From the NCBI GenBank assembly GCA_009929795.1, contig RZZR01000014.1:1-33148 (forward strand): a stretch of 33,148 nt of DNA, read 5' to 3'. The translations under genes were made by a program, and so were the position numbers. Shown here one piece after another: positions 14,409 through 23,381 of this stretch. The notes below the pieces were generated by a model. It did no database searches, had not been told where the DNA came from, and saw nothing but the letters and a program-made list of their open reading frames with translations. Origin of the DNA: Deltaproteobacteria bacterium. Lineage in GTDB: Bacteria; Desulfobacterota; Desulfovibrionia; Desulfovibrionales; Desulfomicrobiaceae. Every line of letters starts with the position of its first letter. The stretch's first letter is position 1.

Positions 14409-15621
14409 CCCGGAATCCTCCGACCCCGACCGAGACTCCGACCGCAGGGAAAAAGCCCTCAAGGCCGTTCTGGCCAGACTTCTGACCGCCCATGCCAAGG
14501 CCTTGAATCTGGCCCGGGCCTCGGCCGGGGAACTCCTGGAAGCCGTCCTTGAAAAGGAGGCCCTCCAGGAAACCAGAACCCACAGCGAACGGAATCTTCA
14601 AGCCCTCATGAATGCCGTTCCCTTCCGGACGACCATCATCGATTCCAAGGGCAGACTCCAGCTTTCCAACGATTCGGCCCTGAACATGCTTCGCGGGGCC
14701 GACTTCGCCCGCCATGTCCCGGCCAGGGTGGCGGCGGGCATTCAGGGATGTCTCCGGACCGGAACCCCATACAGGGGCCGTGAAAAGCTGGGCGATCGAC
14801 ATCTGGTCTACACCGTCGTCCCATCCATGGACGATGACGGCCGGATCGAGCGGCTGGTCGTCATCGAACAGGATATCACATTTCAGATGAGCATGAAACG
14901 CCACGGTTCGGTCTCCCAGAAGCTTGAAAGCCTGGGAACCATGGCCGCAGGCATCGCCCACGATTTCAATAACAAACTGGGCACCATCGCCATCTTTTCA
15001 CAACTCGCCATGGAGGTACTGGAGCCGGACCACCCGGTCCGCAAGTACGTTCACCGGATCCAGAAGACCGTCCAGACCTCCAAGCAGCTCACCGAACAGG
15101 TTTTGACCTTTGGCCGTGGAGACACCCGACCCAAGATCGTTCTCGACCCGGTCCCGGTCCTCCGTGACGCCGTCAAGTTCGTCCGCCGGACATCCCCGCC
15201 CAGCGCGGTCTTTCACGTCGACCTGCCTGACAAGGCTCCGACCATTCTAGCCAACTCCATTCACCTCCACCAGATCGTCCTCAATCTGACCTCCAACTCC
15301 CTGGACGCCATGCCCGACCAGACCGGAGACATCTGGATCTCCCTGGACGAATCGGCCGCCCCCGCCGAGGTCGAAATCGGATTTTCCGGACCGCATCTGC
15401 TGTTGACCTTCCGGGATAACGGCTGCGGCATGAATCAGGAGACCCTTGAAAAAGCTCTCCAGCCCTTCTTCACCACCAAGGTCGACGGCAAGGGAAGCGG
15501 CATGGGACTTTCCGTGGTCCACGGCATCGTTAAGGGAATGGGCGCGACCATGCGCATCGACTCATCGCCGGAGACGGGGACGGCCTTCTTCATCTCCATC
15601 CCAATCTACGAGCCCTGCTGA
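14383..15621 (+). CDS. PAS-domain sensor histidine kinase
   Basis: This 412-residue soluble kinase has a helical N-terminus rich in charged residues, a PAS domain at about 75-165 (ending VVIEQDIT), then the dimerisation/phosphoacceptor helix AAGIAHDFNNKLG with the phosphorylated His at 193, and an HATPase domain with N-box LNLTSNSLDAM, G1 box DNGCGM, FFTTK, and G2 box GSGMGLSVVHGI. There is no membrane segment or receiver domain, so it senses a cytoplasmic cue through PAS and needs an unlinked response regulator. The start at 14383, with GAGGACCT upstream, overlaps the end of manC by 26 bases. A longer frame starting at 14344 is unlikely because it lies deeper inside manC. Confidence 0.88.
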   Translation: MDGPSPHPDPESSDPDRDSDRREKALKAVLARLLTAHAKALNLARASAGELLEAVLEKEALQETRTHSERNLQALMNAVPFRTTIIDSKGRLQLSNDSALNMLRGADFARHVPARVAAGIQGCLRTGTPYRGREKLGDRHLVYTVVPSMDDDGRIERLVVIEQDITFQMSMKRHGSVSQKLESLGTMAAGIAHDFNNKLGTIAIFSQLAMEVLEPDHPVRKYVHRIQKTVQTSKQLTEQVLTFGRGDTRPKIVLDPVPVLRDAVKFVRRTSPPSAVFHVDLPDKAPTILANSIHLHQIVLNLTSNSLDAMPDQTGDIWISLDESAAPAEVEIGFSGPHLLLTFRDNGCGMNQETLEKALQPFFTTKVDGKGSGMGLSVVHGIVKGMGATMRIDSSPETGTAFFISIPIYEPC

Positions 15622-15625
15622 ACAA

Positions 15626-16123
15626 TCAGGACAGCTTGGCGAACTTTCGGATCAGGCGGGCCTTGACCTCGGCCGGGACCAGGCCTCCGACCTCTCCCCC
15701 CAAACGGACCACATCCTTGATGATCGTCGAGCTGATGAAGAGCCACCTGTAGTCGGTCATCAGAAAAACGGTCTGGATGTCACGCTTGAGTCTTCGGTTC
15801 ATGAGAGCCATCTGAAACTCGTACTCGAAGTCCGAGACGGCCCGAAGACCGCGCAGAATAGCCGCCGCGCCCTTGGTCTGGACGAAATCCACCAGCAGGC
15901 CATAAAAAGGCTCCACAACCACCCGGGGCTCGTCGCGAAAGACGTCTTGGGCCATGGCCACCCGTTCCTCCAAAGTGAACAGCGGACTCTTGGGAGTGTC
16001 GGCGGCTGGGGCCACCACGACCTGGTCAAAAATCCTCAGCCCCCGGTGGATCAGGCTGCAATGTCCATTGGTCAGGGGATCAAAGGTCCCTGGGTACACG
16101 GCGATATTCAATTTCTTGTCCAT
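15626..16123 (-). CDS. coaD: Pantetheine-phosphate adenylyltransferase
   Basis: CoaD transfers AMP from ATP to 4'-phosphopantetheine, the fourth step of coenzyme A synthesis. In its 165 residues YPGTFDPLTNGH is the adenylyl-binding (T/H)xGH motif and FISSTIIKDVVRLGGEV is the C-terminal ISSTxxR/K signature. Start at 16123 with GAGG upstream; it overlaps the end of rsmD by 16 bases. It converges on the kinase gene with only four bases between stops. Confidence 0.95.
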   Translation of the reverse strand: MDKKLNIAVYPGTFDPLTNGHCSLIHRGLRIFDQVVVAPAADTPKSPLFTLEERVAMAQDVFRDEPRVVVEPFYGLLVDFVQTKGAAAILRGLRAVSDFEYEFQMALMNRRLKRDIQTVFLMTDYRWLFISSTIIKDVVRLGGEVGGLVPAEVKARLIRKFAKLS

Positions 16124-16668
16124 ATGCGTATCCTCGTCTGACCGTACTCCCGGTCCTTGAGTTCGCTCAGCCCGTGGTCTCGAGGCAGATGAACCTCCAG
16201 ATCCCGCTCGATCTCCGCGCAGACAATCCCCCCCGATTGCAGCCTCTGACTCCGAATCAGGGCTTCCAGAGCCGGCTCCAGGAGCCCGAGCCCATACGGA
16301 GGATCCAGAAAGCACAGACCGAACTCCATTGGCGGACCCTGCAGGAAAAAACGGACCACATCATCCCGAAAAACCATGTAGCGGTCCTGCCTCAGGCCCA
16401 GAAGATCGGCGTTCGCCCGGATGATCTTGGCCGCCTTGTCGCTTCGCTCCACGAACACGGCCCGCCGGGCACCGCGACTCAGGGCCTCAAAGCCCAAGGC
16501 TCCGCTCCCGGCAAACCCGTCGAGCACATCCAGCCCGAGCCAATCGATACCCAGAGAGTCGAGCATGGAAAAGAGCGACTCCCGGACCCTGGCCGTGGCC
16601 GGCCTGTAGCCCGGCCCCTGCCCGGTCCGGATGGTTCTTCCGCCCAGTTCCCCTCCGACGAGGCGCAC
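16108..16668 (-). CDS. rsmD: 16S rRNA (guanine(966)-N2)-methyltransferase
   Basis: RsmD uses S-adenosylmethionine to methylate G966 of 16S rRNA during 30S assembly. Its 186 residues contain the N-terminal RNA-contact segment GGRTIRTGQGPGYRPATARVRE, the SAM-binding motif DGFAGSGALGFEALSRGA and the catalytic DPPY motif (FLDPPYGLGL). The start is GTG at 16668 with GGAGGAG before it, three bases after the stop of the metallo-beta-lactamase gene. rsmD-coaD adjacency is a common bacterial arrangement and supports both calls. Confidence 0.94.
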   Translation of the reverse strand: MRLVGGELGGRTIRTGQGPGYRPATARVRESLFSMLDSLGIDWLGLDVLDGFAGSGALGFEALSRGARRAVFVERSDKAAKIIRANADLLGLRQDRYMVFRDDVVRFFLQGPPMEFGLCFLDPPYGLGLLEPALEALIRSQRLQSGGIVCAEIERDLEVHLPRDHGLSELKDREYGQTRIRIWTRN

Positions 16669-16671
16669 AGT

Positions 16672-18342
16672 CTACTCCTCCTGCCGGTCTTCCGTTTCGT
16701 CCCGGGCCAGTTCCATGGGGCCGGCCTGGTGGTAGATGTCGGAAATAAGGCTGGCCAGTCTGGAATTGATGTTCACCAGGTTGTCCCTGATCTCGGTCTG
16801 CTGGTACCATGGCAGCTGGTGGACTGTGCTCAGTCTGCGGACGAGCAGGTCGGCCTTGGCCCTGGTTTCGTCCGTCAGATAAATCCAGTCGATGCCCGGT
16901 CGGGCCTTTTCCTTGGGCACGGTCACGGCCACGACCCGGTCGGCCTCCAGTTCGCATTCCTCGAGATAGTCGGGAATATGGACATCGTAGCCATGCCGGC
17001 TTCGGATCAGATCGGCCAGAACCTGCTGGGAGTCGTACTCGCCATGGACGAGAAAAATCTTCATCCCCGGATTGCGGAAATGAGACAGCCAGGCCATGAG
17101 CTGGGACTGTCCGGCGTGGGCCGAAAATCCGTTAATGGTGAAGACCTTGGCCTCCACGGCCAACTGCTCGCCGAGGATGCGGATTTCTCTGGCCCCGTCC
17201 ACAATCTTCCGGCCTGGCGTGCCCATGGCCTGAAAGCCGACAAAGACGATGGAGGCCCCCTTTTTCCAGATGTTGTGACGGAGATGGTGTTTGATTCGCC
17301 CCGCATTGGCCATACCGCTGGCCGAGATGATCACGGCTGTCCCCGGGGTGGAGTTGATGGCCATGGACTCCTCGGTGGTCAGGGTGAACCGGAGATTGGG
17401 AAGATCAAGAGGGTCCTCACCCTTTTCCAGGACGGATCTGCTCTCTCGATCGAACACGCTCCAATGTTTGCGGAAAATCTCGGTGGCCCTGATGGCCAGG
17501 GGGCTGTCCAGAAAGATAGGGACATCCGGGGGAAGACGTCCCTCCTTGGCCAAAAGCCGGAGGCAATAGATGACCTCCTGGCTCCGTTCCACTGCAAAGG
17601 CAGGGATGATGACCTTCTGGCCGTGCTTGTAGCTGTAGGCGATGGCCTCGGCCAACTCGTCGCGGCTCAGGGATTCGTTCTTGTGGTCTCTGGCCCCGTA
17701 GGTCGATTCCATGAATAGGAAATCGGCGTTGACGGCGATATTGGGGTCCCTGATCAAGAGCTGATCGGGCCGACCCAGATCCCCGGTGAAAATCAACTTC
17801 GTACTTTTGCCGTCTTCATCCACCCAAATCTCGATGAAGGCCGAGCCCAGAATATGGCCGGCGTCGTTGAACTTGACCTTGATCCCCGGGGCTGGCTCGA
17901 AGGTCTCGTAATAGGACACGGATTTGAGGAGCGCCACGGCCCGCATGGCGTCTTCCTGGTCATAAAGGGGCTCCACCGGGGCCTTGCCGTGCTTGGCCCG
18001 ACGGTTGTTCTCCCATCTGGCCTCCATTTCCTGGATATGGGCGCTGTCCGCCAGCATGATCTCCAGGAGGTCCCTTGTGGGCTCCGTGGTATAGACCGGA
18101 TTGGAGAACCCTTCCCGGACCATCTTGGGCAAAAGGCCCGAGTGGTCGATATGGGCATGGGTCATGAGAATGAAGGACAGTTCGGTTGGATCGAAGAATT
18201 CGGTCCGGTTCAGGTTCCGGCTCTCGATTTCCTTGTTGCCCTGATGCATGCCGCAGTCCACGGCGAACCTCACCCCTCCGGCATCAAGCAGAAAGCACGA
18301 ACCGGTCACCGTCCTGGCCGCGCCCATGAATCGAATTTTCAT
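16672..18342 (-). CDS. Beta-CASP metallo-beta-lactamase RNA-processing nuclease (Ysh1/CPSF-like)
   Basis: This 556-residue cytoplasmic protein should be a zinc-dependent ribonuclease. The metal motif HAHIDHSG is at residues 62-69, further metal residues in DAGHILGSAFIE and FTGDLG, a beta-CASP domain in the middle with 'YGARDHKNE' and 'IPAFAVERSQE', and a C-terminal RMMBL segment (INGFSAHAGQSQLMAWL, then 'FLVHGE'). This is the layout of bacterial CPSF73-like enzymes. A helical tail follows (about residues 500-556), ending in acidic 'DETEDRQEE'. It is first in a unit with rsmD and coaD. Its RNA target is not known. Confidence 0.9.
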   Translation of the reverse strand: MKIRFMGAARTVTGSCFLLDAGGVRFAVDCGMHQGNKEIESRNLNRTEFFDPTELSFILMTHAHIDHSGLLPKMVREGFSNPVYTTEPTRDLLEIMLADSAHIQEMEARWENNRRAKHGKAPVEPLYDQEDAMRAVALLKSVSYYETFEPAPGIKVKFNDAGHILGSAFIEIWVDEDGKSTKLIFTGDLGRPDQLLIRDPNIAVNADFLFMESTYGARDHKNESLSRDELAEAIAYSYKHGQKVIIPAFAVERSQEVIYCLRLLAKEGRLPPDVPIFLDSPLAIRATEIFRKHWSVFDRESRSVLEKGEDPLDLPNLRFTLTTEESMAINSTPGTAVIISASGMANAGRIKHHLRHNIWKKGASIVFVGFQAMGTPGRKIVDGAREIRILGEQLAVEAKVFTINGFSAHAGQSQLMAWLSHFRNPGMKIFLVHGEYDSQQVLADLIRSRHGYDVHIPDYLEECELEADRVVAVTVPKEKARPGIDWIYLTDETRAKADLLVRRLSTVHQLPWYQQTEIRDNLVNINSRLASLISDIYHQAGPMELARDETEDRQEE

Positions 18343-18490
18343 AACGTTTCTCCCGTCGCAATCGGAATCCGTTGATCGGCGAAGGGCCGGTCGGCCCGCA
18401 CATCAATGGGTCTATTGAATTCCCGGCCTGGAGGCAAGAAATCCCACTGCACCGGATTCTCCCCCGCCCGGGCCCGGCCGCGAATTGATT

Positions 18491-18519
18491 TTGACCTTTC
18501 GGTCCATTGAGGATATTGA
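18491..18519 (+). promoter_or_regulatory. Candidate sigma-70 promoter of the TPR gene and iorAB
   Basis: TTGACC (18491-18496) and TATTGA (18514-18519) are 17 bases apart, giving a leader of about 50 bases before the ATG at 18577. The -35 box is part of an imperfect inverted repeat, TTGACC-N4-GGTCCA, so a dimeric regulator could occlude it. The rest of 18343-18576 shows no gene. Confidence 0.35.
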
Positions 18520-18576
18520 ACAAAGTTTGACCGGATAAGACCGAGACATATTTTCCCATCAAGGAGAACCCGCAAC

Positions 18577-19293
18577 ATGGATCAGAGAAAGCAGAACCCC
18601 GCCGAGGGCCAGAAGGACATCCTCGCCGAGATTGAACAGGAAGCCGACCAGGACATGCACCCGGTCCTGAAATGGATTCTGGACCACATCCGCTTCATCG
18701 CCGTGGGCATAGCCGGCGTGGTTCTGGCCGTGGCAGCCTTTCAGGGCATCCAATGGCATTTCGACTCCCGCAACGCCGACCTGGAAAACAGGCTCACGGC
18801 CATCATCGACCAGACCAACGCCACCGAGCGGATTTCCGGACTGGAGACCTTTCTGGCCGAGGCCCCGAAATCTTTGAGGGACCGGGCCAGTCTGGCTCTG
18901 GTCCAGGCCCTGATGGAGTCCGAACGGTATGTCGAGGCCGAGGCCGTCTGGACCCGCCTGACGGCATCAAACGACCGGGAACTGGGAATCGTGGCCGCCT
19001 TCGGTCTGGCCAAGACCTTTGCCCTGCAGGCCAAGTACGAGGCGGCCCTGGCCGAGCTTGTCAAAATCAAGGCCCAAAATCTCGAGGAATACAAGTTCTT
19101 CCTGAACCAGGAAATCGCCGCCGTGGCCGAATCGGCCGCCGACTTGAAGGAGGCCCTGGCCGCCTATGAGGACTTGAAGGCCCTGGGTGAAACAAACGTG
19201 GACATGGCCTATGTCGACTACAAGATACGCCATATTCAAGCCCGAATGCAGACCGAATCTACGGAAACGGCCCCTGAAGAGTCCCAGGGCTGA
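18577..19293 (+). CDS. Membrane-anchored tetratricopeptide-repeat protein (YfgM-like)
   Basis: This 238-residue protein has a charged cytoplasmic N-terminus, one membrane segment at about residues 39-58 (FIAVGIAGVVLAVAAFQGI), and a helical, alanine-rich periplasmic region from about 65 to 220 with degenerate TPR units. The plan is that of YfgM/TPR_21 proteins, which act as ancillary Sec-translocon or envelope chaperone subunits. AAGGAGAA lies before the ATG. It is 39 bases ahead of iorA and on the same strand, so co-transcription is likely, but a functional link to IorAB is not evident. Confidence 0.75.
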   Translation: MDQRKQNPAEGQKDILAEIEQEADQDMHPVLKWILDHIRFIAVGIAGVVLAVAAFQGIQWHFDSRNADLENRLTAIIDQTNATERISGLETFLAEAPKSLRDRASLALVQALMESERYVEAEAVWTRLTASNDRELGIVAAFGLAKTFALQAKYEAALAELVKIKAQNLEEYKFFLNQEIAAVAESAADLKEALAAYEDLKALGETNVDMAYVDYKIRHIQARMQTESTETAPEESQG

Positions 19294-19332
19294 GCCGACC
19301 CTAACTCCGAAGCGCAACAGGAAGGTCCCGAC

Positions 19333-21171
19333 ATGAACGAACTGCTCCTTTCGCCCGAAGCCGGCGGCCCCCACCTTCTCCTTGGCAACGAGGCCATCGT
19401 CCGCGGAGCCCTTGAGGCCGGAGTGGGTTTCGTATCCTGCTACCCGGGCACACCGTCGTCCGAGGTTCCCGACACCTTTTTCCGACTCTCCCCCAAGGCA
19501 GGGTACTCCTTCGAGTATTCCGTCAACGAAAAGGTGGCCATGGAAGTCGCCGGAGGGGCGGCCCTGGCCGGCGTGCCCTCCCTGGTGACCATGAAACATG
19601 TGGGCGTAAACGTGGCCGCCGACCCCATGATGACCCTGGCCTATATCGGAACTCCAGGGGGGCTGGTCATCCTGAGTGCCGACGATCCCGGCTGCCACTC
19701 CAGCCAGAACGAACAGGACAACCGGATATATGCCCGCCTCGGGGGCCTGCCCTGCTTCGAGCCCGCCTCGGCCCAGGAGGCCAAGGACATGACCCGCGAG
19801 GCTCTGGTCCTCTCGGCCCGTCTGGGCCAGCCGGTCTTGTTGCGGACCACCACCCGGGTCAACCATCTCCGGGGCCCAGTCATTTTCGAGGCCCTGCCGG
19901 AAGCAAGGTCCAAAGGCCGGTTCGTGAAGACGCCCGGACGCTTCGTGCCCATCCCGGCCGTGGCTCGGACCAGGCACCCGGCCCTGCTCTCGGCCCTGAC
20001 CGACATGAAGAATGAAAACGAGTCCTCGTCCTGGAACATCCGCCATGGCCAAGGTCGAATCGGCTTCATCTCCTCGGGCATCTCCCGGGCCTACTTGGCC
20101 GACGCCCTGGAAGGCCTCGGCAATCCCCAAGTCCAGGTTCTGGAACTCGGTCAGAGCTATCCATTGCCTGCGTCCCTGATCCTCGACTTCCTCCGCCACG
20201 TGGATCTGGCCGTCATCGTCGAGGAACTCGAACCGGTCATGGAGACCGAGATCCGGGCCCTGGCCCAGGAGCACGGCCTGGCCGTCAAGATCATGGGCAA
20301 GGGGCCCCGTCTGCCCCGCACGGGCGAGTATTCGGTCCGGATCGTCATCGCGGCCGTTCGCCAGGCCCTGGGAATGCCCGATCCCGAGGAATCCATCTGC
20401 TCCGCCGAGCCAAACCTGCCCATGAGGCCGCCGAATCTTTGCGCCGGATGCCCGCACCGGGCCGCGTACTACGCCGTCCGCCAGGTCTATGGAGACGAAG
20501 CCGTCTATTCATCGGACATCGGTTGCTATACCCTGGGCATTCTCCCGCCGCTCAAAACCGCCGACTTCCTGCTCTGCATGGGTTCCTCCATCTCGGCCGG
20601 GTCCGGCGCGGCCCGGGCCGGTTCCGACCCGGTGGTGGCCTTCATCGGCGACTCGACCTTCTTCCACTCCGGGGTGACCGGCCTCATCAACGCCGTGCAC
20701 AACGAGCATGACATCCTCCTGGTCATCCTCGACAACCGGACCACGGCCATGACCGGCCACCAGCCCCATCCAGGGGTGGATCAGACCGCCATCGGCCCGA
20801 ACCCCAGACCCGTAGACATCGAAAAAATCGTCATCGCCTGCGGCGTCGAGCACATCCGGGTGGTCAAACCCCTGAACTACAAGGCCACGGTCAAGGCATT
20901 GGAAGAGCTCAAGGCCCTCTCCGGGGTCCGGGTCCTAATCGCCAAGGACCCCTGCACCTTGTTCGCCCGTCGTATTCTGGGCCGCAAGCCCGGACAGGTG
21001 GCCTACGTCGTCCCCGGCCGGGAAAAGGACTGCCTTCCCCTGGCCCGGGATCTGGCCTGTCCGGCCTTTTTCGTTCACGACGGAGGCCTGGGAATTGACC
21101 CCCTGATCTGTGCCGGATGCATGCTATGCGTCCAGGTCGGCGAACATATCAAGGCCAAAAGCAGGAGCTGA
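19333..21171 (+). CDS. iorA: Indolepyruvate:ferredoxin oxidoreductase subunit alpha
   Basis: IorA with IorB oxidatively decarboxylates aryl-2-oxo acids to acyl-CoA and reduces ferredoxin. The 612 residues show the pyrimidine-binding domain (SCYPGTPSSE), the CAGCPHRAAYYA motif, and the TPP motif GDSTFFHSG...NRTTAMTG. The C-terminal ferredoxin module is abnormal: the usual two CxxCxxCxxxCP motifs are reduced to C567 and C576 (ACPAFF), then C593, C596 and C599 with G603 where the last cysteine should be. The surviving C593/C596/C599 plus C576 can still make one cluster. A GGAAGG precedes the ATG. iorB follows at once, with its ribosome site inside the end of iorA. Confidence 0.93.
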   Translation: MNELLLSPEAGGPHLLLGNEAIVRGALEAGVGFVSCYPGTPSSEVPDTFFRLSPKAGYSFEYSVNEKVAMEVAGGAALAGVPSLVTMKHVGVNVAADPMMTLAYIGTPGGLVILSADDPGCHSSQNEQDNRIYARLGGLPCFEPASAQEAKDMTREALVLSARLGQPVLLRTTTRVNHLRGPVIFEALPEARSKGRFVKTPGRFVPIPAVARTRHPALLSALTDMKNENESSSWNIRHGQGRIGFISSGISRAYLADALEGLGNPQVQVLELGQSYPLPASLILDFLRHVDLAVIVEELEPVMETEIRALAQEHGLAVKIMGKGPRLPRTGEYSVRIVIAAVRQALGMPDPEESICSAEPNLPMRPPNLCAGCPHRAAYYAVRQVYGDEAVYSSDIGCYTLGILPPLKTADFLLCMGSSISAGSGAARAGSDPVVAFIGDSTFFHSGVTGLINAVHNEHDILLVILDNRTTAMTGHQPHPGVDQTAIGPNPRPVDIEKIVIACGVEHIRVVKPLNYKATVKALEELKALSGVRVLIAKDPCTLFARRILGRKPGQVAYVVPGREKDCLPLARDLACPAFFVHDGGLGIDPLICAGCMLCVQVGEHIKAKSRS

Positions 21172-21173
21172 AC

Positions 21174-21764
21174 ATGGACAAAATCCGCATTTTCCTGACA
21201 GGAGTCGGAGGCCAGGGGACCCTGACCGCCACCACCCTTCTGGCCAATATTGCTCTGGACAACGACATTCCGGTCACGGCCGGGGAGATCCACGGCATGG
21301 CCCAGCGGGGCGGGGTCGTCGAATCCTTCGTGCTCATGGGCGGATGGAAAAGCCCCCGCATCGATCTCGGCGAAGCCGACATTCTCCTCGGATTCGAACC
21401 CTTGGAAACCCTCCGGGCTTTGCCCTATCTGAAGAAGAACGGCCTCATCGTCTCCAACAGCGAGCCCATGCTTCCCCCGGGAGTTGCCGCCGGCCGCGAG
21501 TCCTATCCAGATCTGGATCTGATCAAATCCAAGGCTTCTGCCTGGGCCTCCAAGACCCTGTTTCTTCCCTGCCGTTCCCTGGGCATCGAGGCCGGAAGCC
21601 CCCTGGCCGCCAACACCGTGCTCATGGCCGCCTTGTTCGGCTCCGGGGCACTGCCCTTCGGGCTCGACGCTCTGGAGCGGGGCATCGGCATGTACATGAA
21701 ACCGAAGATCGTGGATTTGAACATTCGGGCCATGCGCCTGGCCGACCGGGCCCTGGCCAACTGA
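21174..21764 (+). CDS. iorB: Indolepyruvate:ferredoxin oxidoreductase subunit beta
   Basis: IorB is the gamma-type domain subunit completing the IorAB enzyme. Its 196 residues contain the N-terminal GVGGQGTLTATTLLA motif and the GEIHGMAQRGGVVESFV segment that are diagnostic for the family. AGGAG sits eight bases upstream of the ATG at 21174; a longer frame from 21117 lies inside iorA and is rejected. The gap to iorA is two bases. Length agrees with other IorB proteins (about 190-200). Confidence 0.94.
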   Translation: MDKIRIFLTGVGGQGTLTATTLLANIALDNDIPVTAGEIHGMAQRGGVVESFVLMGGWKSPRIDLGEADILLGFEPLETLRALPYLKKNGLIVSNSEPMLPPGVAAGRESYPDLDLIKSKASAWASKTLFLPCRSLGIEAGSPLAANTVLMAALFGSGALPFGLDALERGIGMYMKPKIVDLNIRAMRLADRALAN

Positions 21765-21803
21765 GCGAACCACGTCAGCCGAAACACGGAAGCAAGTGCC
21801 GCC

Positions 21804-23345
21804 ATGACCTTAGCCCGGGACCGCTTTCTCCACACCCTGAAGCACCTCCTGTCGGACCTCGATCCCCTGAGTCCGCTCCGGCCGGGCATGGAGGCTCTGC
21901 TGACCTACACGGCCAGGGAGATGGGCTATCCCCGCATGGCCCTGACCATCTTCGACCCCAAAACCAATCTGCTCCGCTGCAGCGCATCCCACGGCCATTC
22001 CCAGACCTCGGCGGTCTCCTATACCCCGGGCCAGGGCATCGTCGGTCTGGTCCAGTCCACGGGCCAGGGCATCATCGTCCCCATCATGGCCGAAGACCCC
22101 AGATTCTTGAACTTGGCCGGCCGCCGCAGCGCCCCTGAGCTTCACGAACTATCCTATGCTGCCGTGCCGGTCTTCCCTGCCGGAACAGCCCAGGAAGCCG
22201 AAGTCATCGGGGTGCTGAGCGCCGACATTCCGGCCTCGGCAGACAGATCCCTGGACACCCTGGCCCGGCACCGTCTCTTCCTGGAAATCCTGGCTGCGGT
22301 CATCGCCCGACAGACTGCCTACATGCAGGAACGTCTCCAGATGCAGAGCGATCTGGCCCCGGACCTCGGTCTGGATTGCGCCGGCCAAGATCTGGCTAGA
22401 AACAGCATCGTGGGCACGTCCAAGGCCATGGCCGGAATCATGGCCCAGATCCGCCAGGTGGCCGGCACCCGGGCTACCGTCCTCCTCCGCGGCGAATCCG
22501 GTACAGGCAAGGAGCTTCTGGCCCAGGCCATCCACAACATGAGCCCCAGATCCGGCGGCCCCTTTGTCCGCCTCAACTGCGCCACGCTCCCGGCCCACCT
22601 GGTCGAGAGCGAATTGTTCGGGCATGTGCGGGGGGCGTTCACCGGAGCGGTGGACAGCAAGCGGGGCCGTTTCGAACTGGCCGACAAGGGCACTCTGTTT
22701 CTGGACGAGATCGGGGAATTGTCGTCGGACACCCAGGCTAAGCTCTTGCGGGCCCTGCAGGAAGGGGAGATCCAACGTCTGGGCAGCGAAAAGACCACCC
22801 ACGTGGACGTTCGGATCATCTGCGCCACCCACCAGAATCTCGAGGAAATGATCGAGGCCAGGTTATTCAGGGAGGATCTCTACTACCGGATCAACGTCTT
22901 TCCGGTCTTCATCCCCCCCCTGCGGGACCGGAGGGAAGACATCCTGGTCCTAGCCGAACATTTTCTGCAGTCCTTTTCCAGGGAATACGGCAAGGACATC
23001 AAGCGGATCTCGACTCCAGCCATCGACCTGCTCGTCCAGTACCACTGGCCCGGCAACGTCCGGGAACTGAGAAATTGTCTGGAGCGGGCCGTACTCCTGT
23101 GCATGGAAACGGCCATCCGGACCTATCATCTACCCCCGACCCTGCAGACGGCCGAAAGCTCGGCCTCGGAAGTGGACCTCTCTTTCGGCGAGGCCGTTTC
23201 CAAATTCGAGCAGGAGGTCATTGTCGATGCCCTGAAAAAAGCCCGGGGCAACATGCTCCAGGCCGCCCGGGATCTGCGGGCCAGCTATCGGATCATCAAC
23301 TACAAGGTCAAGAAATACCGGATCGACTCCAAGAAATACCGGTAG
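21804..23345 (+). CDS. Sigma-54-dependent transcriptional activator (GAF-AAA-HTH, NifA type)
   Basis: This 513-residue activator has an N-terminal GAF domain (about residues 20-175), an AAA+ domain with Walker A GESGTGKE at 230-237, the sigma-54-contacting GAFTGA loop from G277, Walker [10 protein letters not shown] and the VRELRN segment, and a C-terminal Fis-type helix-turn-helix (about 465-510, '[24 protein letters not shown]'-like). GAF plus this layout is that of NifA/FhlA-type activators that answer to small molecules and not to phosphorylation. It follows iorB by 39 bases, so it may be in the same transcript. Its targets are unknown; no sigma-54 site was found before iorA, while one exists before manC. 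Confidence 0.9.
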   Translation: MTLARDRFLHTLKHLLSDLDPLSPLRPGMEALLTYTAREMGYPRMALTIFDPKTNLLRCSASHGHSQTSAVSYTPGQGIVGLVQSTGQGIIVPIMAEDPRFLNLAGRRSAPELHELSYAAVPVFPAGTAQEAEVIGVLSADIPASADRSLDTLARHRLFLEILAAVIARQTAYMQERLQMQSDLAPDLGLDCAGQDLARNSIVGTSKAMAGIMAQIRQVAGTRATVLLRGESGTGKELLAQAIHNMSPRSGGPFVRLNCATLPAHLVESELFGHVRGAFTGAVDSKRGRFELADKGTLFLDEIGELSSDTQAKLLRALQEGEIQRLGSEKTTHVDVRIICATHQNLEEMIEARLFREDLYYRINVFPVFIPPLRDRREDILVLAEHFLQSFSREYGKDIKRISTPAIDLLVQYHWPGNVRELRNCLERAVLLCMETAIRTYHLPPTLQTAESSASEVDLSFGEAVSKFEQEVIVDALKKARGNMLQAARDLRASYRIINYKVKKYRIDSKKYR

Positions 23346-23350
23346 TTCCA

Positions 23351-23365
23351 GACGGAAATGCCGTC
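23351..23365. terminator. Weak bidirectional hairpin between convergent genes
   Basis: GACGG (23351-23355) and CCGTC (23361-23365) form a five-base stem with a five-base loop, in the 36-base gap between the activator stop and the lipoprotein stop. A short A run follows on the plus side. It is small, so its role as terminator is doubtful. Confidence 0.25.
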
Positions 23366-23381
23366 GTCTCAAAACGATCGG

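Noticed and set aside
18343-18490. Sigma-54 site before the metallo-beta-lactamase gene (GGGATTTCTTGC on the minus strand)
   Set aside because: The GG-to-GC spacing is two bases too short for a sigma-54 promoter.
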